64,000 nucleotides of DNA. Source: Anaerococcus degeneri. GTDB lineage: Bacteria; Bacillota; Clostridia; Tissierellales; Peptoniphilaceae. The position numbers were made by a program, and so were the translations under genes. The DNA is taken from positions 496,001 through 560,000 of the forward strand of contig NZ_JAGGLO010000001.1 in the NCBI RefSeq assembly GCF_017874475.1. Reading direction: 5' to 3'. This document shows, in pieces, positions 57,112 to 64,000 of the stretch (positions are counted from its first letter, which is position 1; every line of letters begins with the position of its first letter). The notes under the pieces were generated by a model, which saw only the letters and a program-made list of their open reading frames with translations, made no database searches and had not been told where the DNA came from.

Positions 57112-57543
57112 TTATGCGTTTAGGATCATGATTGAAATGATAACACCAAAGATAGCTATACCTTCAGCTAGACCTACGAATATGATTGTCCTACCTAGGA
57201 TAGATTGGTCTTCTGATATAGCTCCAAGAGCTGCAGAACCAACTGTACCTACGGCATAACCAGTACCAATAGCTGCAAGACCTGTTGAAAGAGCTGCACC
57301 TATATATTTAAGTCCATCTGATGCTGCTTGAGCTGTAGCTGCACCTTCTGCTGCTTTTGAAGCAGATGGAATCATAAGTACAACTATCATTAACATAACT
57401 GGTACAAAGGTAAATAAATTCATCTTTAATGCTTTAGAAATTTTTGCTTTTGATGGATCTTCGTTGTTCTTTAATAAGTATAAACCTGAATAAATTGTTA
57501 TTATTACTACTGCTAATGCTAGCATTGCTGTATATTTAATCAT
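57112..57543 (-). CDS. ntpK: V-type ATPase/synthase subunit K (membrane rotor proteolipid) with N-terminal extension
   Basis: Subunit K forms the ion-carrying ring. The C-terminal 80 residues are a classic single-hairpin c subunit: GLKYIGAALSTGLAAIGTGYAVGTVGSAALGAI, a polar loop SEDQS, then RTIIFVGLAEGIAIFGVIISIMIL with the ion-binding Glu. The first 62 residues add a separate helix pair (ALAVVIITIYSGLYLL and NLFTFVPVMLMIVVLMI), joined by PSASKAAEGAATAQAASD. The 4-helix family type usually has two similar hairpins. Here only the second has the glycine-rich helix and Glu. Na+ or H+ specificity cannot be settled by reading. Confidence 0.9.
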   Translation of the reverse strand: MIKYTAMLALAVVIITIYSGLYLLKNNEDPSKAKISKALKMNLFTFVPVMLMIVVLMIPSASKAAEGAATAQAASDGLKYIGAALSTGLAAIGTGYAVGTVGSAALGAISEDQSILGRTIIFVGLAEGIAIFGVIISIMILNA

Positions 57544-57554
57544 AATATCTCCTT

Positions 57555-58916
57555 TTATTTACTTTCTTTAATTGGTCTGAATTTACGACCATTTCCTTGA
57601 TAATATTTACTAAACATCTCATAAAACTCTAGTCTCAAGCCTTGGATAAAGACTATCATGCCTTCAAGCCCAATGATTAAGATATTTCCTAGAATTAATA
57701 TAATAAGTCCCTTAATTCCTCCACCTGCGATTTTACTCATAACTTCAAATGCCATGTATAAACCAACGTGGTTTATTGCAAATGCTCCTACCCTTGTAAA
57801 GGATACGAGGTTTGAAAATACAGATAGAAGTGCTTCTATTATTGAAAACGAACTTTCTACATAATAGTCGAATGCACTTGATTCAAAAACTTCATCTCTT
57901 TTTTCAATTTTAGCTGCGATTGGTCTTGAAAATACTATCATAACTATTGACGCAAGTAAAATTACTAAACCTACAGTTTTTGGTAGAGGATTTACTTTGA
58001 CAATATTTAATATTAGCAAAACAAATGATGTCATCATCATAAGTCCTGCTATACCTTCCTTGCCAAAGATACCTTCTTCAATATTTTTTTGCTTAACAAG
58101 TTTATTATAAATTCCTATAAAATAGGATATTACTAGTAGTCCTATACCAAAGGCCACTGAAGCAATAAGGACCTTCATAATATTATCAAATGGCTTAATA
58201 AGTATAGCTGGTATTAAGGTTTCTATACCAAATACTGAACCATACATTAGACCAAAGAAACATGCTGAAAATCCTACTCTTCTTATTAGGGCACCAAAAG
58301 TTTTGTTTTTTTTGTCAACTAAGAAACTTAGGAGAACAAAAACCAAACCTTGGCCTAAGTCACCAAACATCATTCCATATAAGAGCATATATGATACTGC
58401 AAAAAATGGAGTTGGATCTATTTCGTTATAATTTGGTGCCCCATACATGTTTACCAAAAATTCAAAGGGCTTAAATAATTTATTATTTTTGAGTTTTGTA
58501 GGAGGTTCTTGATTTGATTCCTCCTTTACTGTAACTATTGTATCATCATATTTATTTGATAAATTTTTAAAATCATTTATTTTTGAGTCAGGAACCCAAC
58601 CAGATAGATAAAGGTATTTATCTCCCTTAGCCATTTTCGCTACTAATTCATCACTTTTTTCATAATATTCCAAAGAATTAGATAAGTTATCAACAACATC
58701 TTTGTTTTTAGATCTGATGTCTTGTATACTTGTTTCTAACGATTTTAGTTCTGAATCAATATCTCCTAGGTCTTTATTTATAGTTAGTAAATCCTCATCA
58801 GGAATTTCTTTATCAATAAAGCCCATAGTGTTAACAGCTCTTCCTATATCTTCCTTAACCTGTTTAGGGTAAACTAACAAATAATTTTCTGTTGATTTTT
58901 TTACCTTATCTGTCAT
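57555..58916 (-). CDS. V-type ATPase/synthase subunit I, C-terminal part (second cytosolic lobe plus membrane domain)
   Basis: The 453 residues start inside a usual subunit I: ENYLLVYPKQVKEDIGRAVNTMGF is the second beta-alpha unit of the distal lobe. A coiled coil (about 45-95) and the family marker YLYLSGWVPDSKI follow. From about 165 there are seven or eight transmembrane helices with FFAVSYMLLYGMMFGDLGQG and NLVSFTRVGAFAINHVGLYMA, whose Arg is the ion-path residue. It has its own strong ribosome binding site (AAGGGGG) and begins at TAAATG after the previous gene, so it is a real separate cistron. The missing first half is the upstream 293-residue gene. Confidence 0.85.
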   Translation of the reverse strand: MTDKVKKSTENYLLVYPKQVKEDIGRAVNTMGFIDKEIPDEDLLTINKDLGDIDSELKSLETSIQDIRSKNKDVVDNLSNSLEYYEKSDELVAKMAKGDKYLYLSGWVPDSKINDFKNLSNKYDDTIVTVKEESNQEPPTKLKNNKLFKPFEFLVNMYGAPNYNEIDPTPFFAVSYMLLYGMMFGDLGQGLVFVLLSFLVDKKNKTFGALIRRVGFSACFFGLMYGSVFGIETLIPAILIKPFDNIMKVLIASVAFGIGLLVISYFIGIYNKLVKQKNIEEGIFGKEGIAGLMMMTSFVLLILNIVKVNPLPKTVGLVILLASIVMIVFSRPIAAKIEKRDEVFESSAFDYYVESSFSIIEALLSVFSNLVSFTRVGAFAINHVGLYMAFEVMSKIAGGGIKGLIILILGNILIIGLEGMIVFIQGLRLEFYEMFSKYYQGNGRKFRPIKESK

Positions 58917-59798
58917 TTAATCCCCCTTTACAACCATGTCAAAAGCATAATCTACTAGAGAATCTACTTCTTCGTTGTAAATACTAGATATATCATCCTT
59001 TAGCTTATTATAATCACTTTTGATTTTTTTACTTTGTTCTGCAATTTCTCCATCATATTTTGAATTTATCTTAATGATTTCATCTTGAATCATATTAGAA
59101 TACTTAGTATCAATCCTAGATGCTACTTTTAGACTTTCTTCTCTTTCGCTTATGATTATATTGTCAACTTCTTCACGCCTAATCCTAGTTTTCTTATCTA
59201 GTTCAATAATTTCGTTTAAGGCGTCAGCGGATTTTTTCGCTTCGCTATCTAGGTGGATAATAAGGGACGGTATATTTTCATAATTATTTTTAAGAATAAA
59301 CCTACCATCCTTAGATACTTCACCATATCTGTAATCAAAATATTTTAATTCTTTTATTTTATTTATATCAATATCTGCCTTTTCAAGTACTTCTAAGTTA
59401 GCCTTGAAATTTAGAAGTTCTTTTCTTTTTTCAAGCAATTCTTCTCTTCTCTTTATAAGAGGCGCTAAATCTTCATATAACTCTTGTAGTCTTTCTCTGG
59501 AAATTACTTTTTGATTATAATTTGAATTTTCATCATCATGAATCTCAAGAAATTTCTTCAGATAAGTCATTTTTTCATTATCAGACTTAGAAAGGCCATC
59601 AAAACTTTTAATATTGTTCATATCTTCAGTAAGTTCAACATTTTCTGTACTTGCTGTTACTGAAAAAGCCCTGCTGGCTACTTGATTGAAAGCATCAATT
59701 GGTTCGATTTGACCTATATCTACCACATCTAAGAGCAAATCTTTGAGATTATCTAACTTAGATGTAATATTTACCAGGTGCATTTTTTCTACTGCCAT
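58917..59798 (-). CDS. V-ATPase subunit I N-terminal part fused to a stalk-like (subunit G/H) coiled coil
   Basis: Residues 1 to about 183 match the first half of subunit I: MAVEKMHLVNITSKLDNLKDLLL (first strand-helix), a long coil (about 95-145), and a distal-lobe unit FDYRYGEVSKDGRFILKNNY and IPSLIIHLD. The remaining ~110 residues are not subunit I but a single long charged coiled coil. It ends NEEVDSLVDYAFDMVV, like the C-terminus of the peripheral stalk subunit G/H (about 105 residues, usually a separate gene). No other ntpH lies in the operon. The chain stops, and the rest of subunit I follows as the next gene. The fusion reading is an inference from sequence layout. Confidence 0.7.
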   Translation of the reverse strand: MAVEKMHLVNITSKLDNLKDLLLDVVDIGQIEPIDAFNQVASRAFSVTASTENVELTEDMNNIKSFDGLSKSDNEKMTYLKKFLEIHDDENSNYNQKVISRERLQELYEDLAPLIKRREELLEKRKELLNFKANLEVLEKADIDINKIKELKYFDYRYGEVSKDGRFILKNNYENIPSLIIHLDSEAKKSADALNEIIELDKKTRIRREEVDNIIISEREESLKVASRIDTKYSNMIQDEIIKINSKYDGEIAEQSKKIKSDYNKLKDDISSIYNEEVDSLVDYAFDMVVKGD

Positions 59799-59800
59799 AT

Positions 59801-60781
59801 TTACCTTCCTATTAACAACTCTTCTTTTTGCTTATTAGTATATTTATCATCCATTTCCAAAATAGCTATGAGATTTTTCATATTTAAGTATAAAATATTC
59901 ATTGCAGAAATAATATAGAGCATATCAGATCTTTCTTTGATTATTTCATCTTTGAAATTCTTAAGCTTCTTATCCTGCATTTTTTTATAAAATAGATTCT
60001 CATCTTCAAATATATCTTTATATTTACTTTCCTTAAAATATTCCATAAGGTCGTCTTTACTTAAATCGGATAACATTTTTAGTCTTTGGCCATTATATAA
60101 ATAACCGCCTTCAATTAAATAATTAAAAATCTCACTATTATTCACATCAAAAAATGACTTTAGCCTATAAAGCATTTCGAAATTGAGTAAGTTTATTTCT
60201 TCTGCCAAGAAATTTTTAATAATTTTTGCTTCTTTCGTAGGAAATTTTTCACTAATTTTTAAAAGCTCCCTATAGTATGATTTTATAAGAGCGTTTGATG
60301 ATAAAAATATAATTGAATCCTTATCCATATTTTCATTTAAAAAAGGTTCAAGGACTCGCTTCATATGGTAATCATCAAGACTTTCTATAAAATCTTTAAA
60401 ACTTGTATCTAAATCAAGATTCATTCCCTTATAGTAAGGATTATTTCTAAAATATCCCAAATTCTCAGCCAAAGATCCATTTAAAATGCTTGTTATTATT
60501 TCTTGAATCAAATAAATTTTGAAAATAGAAAAATACAGCTGGTAAAACTTTTTTTCTAGACCTGTTAGAAAATATTCAAGACTTCTTAGTTCTTTATAGA
60601 AGTGTGTTCTTAATTTATCTTCTAGAATTATCTTTTCATCATCAGCGCCTAAAAAGTCATAGTTTTTTCTAAGATAACTAGCCTTAGCTGATAGATTATC
60701 TTCCTTTATCAAGCCATCTAGCAAATCACCATCTAAAACATATGAAAGTTTCGCCTTGGCTTTTACAGAAACATCTTTCAT
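59801..60781 (-). CDS. ntpC: V-type ATPase/synthase subunit C (rotor-top funnel)
   Basis: Subunit C links the central stalk to the K ring. The 326-residue all-helical protein shows VSVKAKAKLSYVLDGDLLDGLI, then KELRSLEYFLTGLEKKFYQLYFSIFKIYLIQ (three-fold repeats typical of the AC39 family). The last third contains the NLI-type ending ISAMNILYLNMKNLIAILEM. Sequence in this family is poorly conserved, so the call leans on the operon position. It is first in the operon (AAGGAGG), an unusual location since I/H usually lead. The upstream 60782-60923 region contains a TACAAT -10 candidate and A/T runs. Confidence 0.85.
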   Translation of the reverse strand: MKDVSVKAKAKLSYVLDGDLLDGLIKEDNLSAKASYLRKNYDFLGADDEKIILEDKLRTHFYKELRSLEYFLTGLEKKFYQLYFSIFKIYLIQEIITSILNGSLAENLGYFRNNPYYKGMNLDLDTSFKDFIESLDDYHMKRVLEPFLNENMDKDSIIFLSSNALIKSYYRELLKISEKFPTKEAKIIKNFLAEEINLLNFEMLYRLKSFFDVNNSEIFNYLIEGGYLYNGQRLKMLSDLSKDDLMEYFKESKYKDIFEDENLFYKKMQDKKLKNFKDEIIKERSDMLYIISAMNILYLNMKNLIAILEMDDKYTNKQKEELLIGR

Positions 60782-60897
60782 AAAACCTCCTTCCTAACAG
60801 ACTATATTGTACCCGATATTTTTTTATAAAAAAAGCTTTTAAAATACTTAATATAAAACATATATAAAATTTTCATTTGCAAAGCTTTTCAGCAAAT

Positions 60898-60927
60898 TAA
60901 AAACCCCAGCTAAGGCCGGGATTTTAT
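60898..60927 (-). terminator. miaB terminator
   Basis: Minus-strand RNA AAAATCCCGGC / GCTGGGGTTTT (two G-U pairs) with a 4-base loop, ending in U5. The miaB stop overlaps the first bases. The rest of the 140-bp gap to ntpC holds only the ntpC promoter region. Confidence 0.85.
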
Positions 60928-62279
60928 TCTACGAGGTCTCCTGATATTGTAAATGAAGTATTATCAGTAATTTTCACCTTTACAAACTCACCTATTAGGC
61001 TCTTATCAGCCTTTACATGGACTAGCTTATAATCATCAGTTCTTCCTGTTAATACTTCTGGATTATTCTTACTTTCTGACTCCAATAAAACTTCTACAGT
61101 TTTACCAATATATGTCTTATTTTTTTCATTGAATATTGGATATAAGAGGTCTAATAACCTATCAAATCTCTCTTGGACAATTTCATCATCTATTGGGGTA
61201 AGCTTTGCTGCCCTTGTCTTTGGCCTTGGAGAATATTTGAATGTGAAGGCTGTGTCATATCCTACTTCTTGACAAACCTTGAGGGTTTCTTTGAAATCTT
61301 CTTCAGTTTCAGTTGGATAACCAACAATTATATCAGTAGATATAGCTATTTCAGGGATTTCTTCTCTTAATTTCCTTGCTCTTTCCAAATATTTTTCTTG
61401 AGAATATTTTCGGTTCATATCCTTAAGAACCTTGTCAGAGCCTGATTGAAGTGGTAAATGGAAATATTTACAAATATTGTCATTTCTTTTTATAACTTGG
61501 ATTAGATCATCTGAAAGGTCTTTTGGATGACTTGTTGTAAACCTAAGTCTTTTTAGGTTTGGAATCTGAGCAACTTTTTCTAAAAGTTCTGGAAATGTAT
61601 GGTTAAAATCCGCCTTATTGCCATATGAATTTACATTTTGACCTAGGAGAGTTACTTCTTTATATCCTTGATTTACCAAATATTCAACTTCCTCAATAAT
61701 TGAAGAAGGTCTTCTAGATTCTTCCCTACCTCTTGATTCTGGAACTATACAGTAAGAACAAAAATTGTCACAACCTGTCATGATATTTACATAGGCCTGA
61801 AAATGATTTGGGGTATTGTACAGTACAAAATCATCTTTGACATTGTCCGAAGAAATATCTACAACCCTTTCTCCTGTTTCAAGGTACCTAAAAATTAAGT
61901 CTGCAAGCGAATTTATATTTTTTGTACCAAAAATAATATCAACTTCCTTGTGTTTGTCAATTATTACTTGTCTTGCTACCTCTGTTTGCATCATACATCC
62001 AGATACAGCTATTATTTTTTCTGGGTGAGCTTCTTTTATTTTTTTAAGAGATGAAACTTGTCCATAAAGTTTAAGCTCCGCATTTTCCCTTACCAAACAG
62101 GTATTAAACAAAATAAAATCAGCCTTTTTCCTATCTTCCTCATAGCTATAACCTAAATCTTCAAGGATAAAGGAAATTCTCTCAGAATCGTGTTCATTCA
62201 TTTGGCAACCAAAGGTTGTTATATTGTAGGTCTTACCTTTGAAATAATCCTTGTACTTATCTAATATTTTATTTGCCAT
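60924..62279 (-). CDS. miaB: tRNA-2-methylthio-N6-dimethylallyladenosine synthase MiaB
   Basis: A radical-SAM methylthiotransferase modifying A37 of tRNAs that read UNN codons. The 451 residues have an N-terminal UPF0004 domain with cysteines in TFGCQMNEHDSE, FNTCLVRENAE and SGCMMQTEV (auxiliary cluster). The radical SAM triad is CDNFCSYCIVPESRGREESRR, and a C-terminal TRAM domain (about 385-451) follows. Motifs GQNVNSYG and FHLPLQSGSD are conserved. It follows the ispH::rpsA gene with a terminator between. Confidence 0.96.
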   Translation of the reverse strand: MANKILDKYKDYFKGKTYNITTFGCQMNEHDSERISFILEDLGYSYEEDRKKADFILFNTCLVRENAELKLYGQVSSLKKIKEAHPEKIIAVSGCMMQTEVARQVIIDKHKEVDIIFGTKNINSLADLIFRYLETGERVVDISSDNVKDDFVLYNTPNHFQAYVNIMTGCDNFCSYCIVPESRGREESRRPSSIIEEVEYLVNQGYKEVTLLGQNVNSYGNKADFNHTFPELLEKVAQIPNLKRLRFTTSHPKDLSDDLIQVIKRNDNICKYFHLPLQSGSDKVLKDMNRKYSQEKYLERARKLREEIPEIAISTDIIVGYPTETEEDFKETLKVCQEVGYDTAFTFKYSPRPKTRAAKLTPIDDEIVQERFDRLLDLLYPIFNEKNKTYIGKTVEVLLESESKNNPEVLTGRTDDYKLVHVKADKSLIGEFVKVKITDNTSFTISGDLVE

Positions 62280-62295
62280 ACTGCTCCTTAAGTAA

Positions 62296-62325
62296 AAAAA
62301 GAGATGAACTAAGTCATCCCTTTTT
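62296..62325 (-). terminator. ispH-rpsA terminator
   Basis: Minus-strand stem AAAAAGGGATGA / TCATCTCTTTTT (one G-U) with a 6-base loop, then further T residues. It lies 24 bp after the stop and just upstream of the miaB ribosome binding site. Confidence 0.85.
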
Positions 62326-62348
62326 AATTATCAATTTTACTCAGCGTC

Positions 62349-64000
62349 TTATTCGATAGAACCTAGTAAATCTTCTGATCCTTGTTCTGATAAAGCTTGA
62401 GCAAGCATATCTCCAAGGTTGTTATTTAGGTCATCATCACCAAAGGCTTTTGAGTTATCTCTTTCAACTTTTCTTCTTGGTTTATCGTTGGTTCTAGCTT
62501 GTTTTCTTGGCTTTCTTTCTGGTCTTTCTGGCGCTTCTTTAAGAGCTTTGATAGAAAGTCCAACTTTTTCTTCTTCCTTATCAATTGAGATTATTTTAAC
62601 TTCAATTGTATCACCAACATTTAATTCATCTGATGGTTTTTCTACGTGTTCCCAAGAAATTTCAGAAACGTGTACTAGACCTTCAACGCCATCTGCTACT
62701 TCTACGAAAGCACCAAAGTCAAGTAGGTTTACAACCTTACCTTCAACAACGCCGCCAACTTCGTGTTCGTTAACAAATTTTTCGAATGGTTTTTCAATAA
62801 GTTGTTTACGTCCAAGAGAGATTCTGTTTTTCTCTTTGTTTAGTTTTAGAATCTTAACTTCAATGTCATCGCCAACACTTAAAACATCTGATGGATGTTC
62901 TACTCTTGTCCAAGCAATGTCAGAAACGTGAAGTAGACCATCAAGACCATTTACTTCTACGAATGCACCAAAGTCAGTAAGTCTTGCAACTTTACCTTCT
63001 ACTACTTGACCTTCTTCAAGCTCTTCCCAAAGGTCATCTAATTCTGCTTCTAAAACATCTTTTCTAGATAAAACTAGTCTATTTTTTCTTTCATCAATGC
63101 TGATGATTTTAAGATCCCATTCTTCACCAACGAATTTCTTTAAATTTTTAACGAAATATGTTGCAATTTGGCTAGCTGGTACAAAACCATTTACGCCATT
63201 AACTTCAACTGTAAGGCCACCCTTATTGAAGCTTACAACCTTACCATGAACTAGTTCATCATTTTCATATTTTTTAGCTAATTCTGTCCAAGCTTTCATT
63301 CCTTCCACTCTTCTTGTAGAAAGGGATACATTGCCTTCACCGTCGTCAAGTTTGATAACATATACATCAATGTCATCTCCAACTTCAAAACTGTTTTTTG
63401 GATCTTTTTTTTCTTCTTCAGTCATTTCGTCTAGTTTAACAATACCATCTGCACGATATTGGATATCAACAAATACTTCATCATCCTTAACGTTGATTAC
63501 TGTACCTTTGATTACCTCTTTTGGGTAAATCTTCTTTAAACTATCCTCCAGACTGTTCATAAATTCTTCTTTTGTGAATTCATCCATACTACTTACTACC
63601 TCCTCGATAATCGACTCAGGCGTAGACGCTCCTGCGATTATTCCTAATTTTTTAAATTTAGAGAGCTTTTGCAAAGGTAGATCTTTAACAGTTTCAATCC
63701 TAAAAACATTTTTACAAAACAAACTAGCTACTTGATATAGCTTATTTGTATTAGAACTATTAAAACCACCAACTACAATCATGCAATCCACTTGACTCGC
63801 AAGTTTTTTTGCCGAGTCTTGCCTTAATTTAGTTGCATTGCAGATTGTGTTTTCTATTACTACACTATCATTATTTTCTTCTAACTTGTTAGCAATATTT
63901 CTGAAAAATTCTAACCTATTTGTGGTTTGGCTTACCACATATAGCTTATCATAATTCTTAATATTTTTTGCTTCAGTCTCATCTTCAACTATTATACCCT
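62349..64000 (-). CDS. Bifunctional IspH (HMBPP reductase) / 30S ribosomal protein S1 fusion, 5' end outside the window
   Basis: The gene runs off the right edge; 550 codons are visible. The first part is the C-terminal third of IspH, the 4Fe-4S enzyme ending the MEP isoprenoid pathway: KLYVVSQTTNRLEF, CNATKLRQDSAKKLA, MIVVGGFNSSNTNKLY, GIIAGASTPESII. The second part has four S1 RNA-binding repeats (first IKGTVINVKDDEVFVDIQY; third VVEGKVARLTDFGAFVEVNGLDGLLHVSD; fourth VVEGKVVNLLDFGAFVEV). A basic then acidic tail closes the protein. The internal GTG at 63938 is not the start, because the frame continues upstream with IspH sequence. IspH-S1 fusions are known in several Clostridia-related groups. 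Confidence 0.93.
   Translation of the reverse strand, partial: GIIVEDETEAKNIKNYDKLYVVSQTTNRLEFFRNIANKLEENNDSVVIENTICNATKLRQDSAKKLASQVDCMIVVGGFNSSNTNKLYQVASLFCKNVFRIETVKDLPLQKLSKFKKLGIIAGASTPESIIEEVVSSMDEFTKEEFMNSLEDSLKKIYPKEVIKGTVINVKDDEVFVDIQYRADGIVKLDEMTEEEKKDPKNSFEVGDDIDVYVIKLDDGEGNVSLSTRRVEGMKAWTELAKKYENDELVHGKVVSFNKGGLTVEVNGVNGFVPASQIATYFVKNLKKFVGEEWDLKIISIDERKNRLVLSRKDVLEAELDDLWEELEEGQVVEGKVARLTDFGAFVEVNGLDGLLHVSDIAWTRVEHPSDVLSVGDDIEVKILKLNKEKNRISLGRKQLIEKPFEKFVNEHEVGGVVEGKVVNLLDFGAFVEVADGVEGLVHVSEISWEHVEKPSDELNVGDTIEVKIISIDKEEEKVGLSIKALKEAPERPERKPRKQARTNDKPRRKVERDNSKAFGDDDLNNNLGDMLAQALSEQGSEDLLGSIE

Noticed and set aside
60800-60840. A/T-rich self-complementary tract upstream of ntpC
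   Set aside because: The A and T runs pair by chance in AT-rich DNA; no GC core. Not called a terminator.
62419-62931. 170-codon plus-strand frame inside the S1 repeats
   Set aside because: Ser/Thr-rich antisense of repeated S1 domains; no start signals.

Overview
The window is 64 kb of AT-rich, gene-dense bacterial DNA. It has strong AGGAGG-type ribosome binding sites, many T-tailed intrinsic terminators, AGA/AGG-rich codon use, a Gram-positive wall pathway (MurT/GatD, MurC, RodA, Alr), GatCAB, PcrA-LigA, an IspH-S1 fusion and a bacterial V-type ATPase. This points to a low-GC anaerobic Firmicute (Bacillota). Gene content and style suggest the Peptoniphilaceae (Anaerococcus/Peptoniphilus/Finegoldia-like). 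The genus is an inference, because no rRNA lies in the window.

Layout. 1-4.8 kb (-): gmk-rpoZ-coaBC-priA, then a cut-off acidic protein. 4.85-6.6 kb (+): rqcH. 6.65-16.6 kb (-): hup, then rpiB-deoD-glmU-prs-pth-mfd-prsA plus a second chaperone-like lipoprotein. 16.7-18.1 kb (+): murC, followed by an IS3-family element (18157-19761) inserted in the shared murC/mazF terminator. 19.8-32.5 kb (-): acpS::nnrD-alr-mazF, gatC-gatA-gatB, yerC-pcrA-ligA and acyP-murT-gatD. 32.6-35.4 kb (+): a CsoR-controlled copper operon. 35.5-43.9 kb: queT under a preQ1 riboswitch, a C39-peptidase-like lipoprotein, tRNA-Lys(CTT), an ECF S-component, a beta-lactamase-fold hydrolase, an M20 amidohydrolase, and secG / rnr-smpB-GNAT. 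44-48.3 kb (-): gap-pgk-tpiA-eno. 48.4-51.2 kb (-): nth, a HAD phosphatase, trmL and trxB. 51.3-52.5 kb (+): rodA. 52.5-60.8 kb (-): the V-ATPase operon. 60.9-64 kb (-): ispH::rpsA (5' end outside the window) and miaB.

Most of the window is housekeeping: translation quality control, wall precursor synthesis, DNA repair, lower glycolysis and ion-motive ATPase. The unusual points are structural. V-ATPase subunit I is encoded as two cistrons, with a stalk-like coiled coil fused at the break. A CopZ-like chaperone has its own ribosome binding site inside copA. gatD lacks a normal start codon and probably begins with AUA overlapping the murT stop. nth has its conserved N-terminus out of frame with the nearest ATG. 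AcpS is fused to NAD(P)HX dehydratase. An orphan MazF overlaps alr. murT and the C39 lipoprotein look leaderless. The IS3 element has orfB in the +1 frame, and its insertion rebuilt half of the terminator it hit. No CRISPR array, prophage or secondary-metabolite cluster was seen. No gene-free stretch exceeds about 150 bp.
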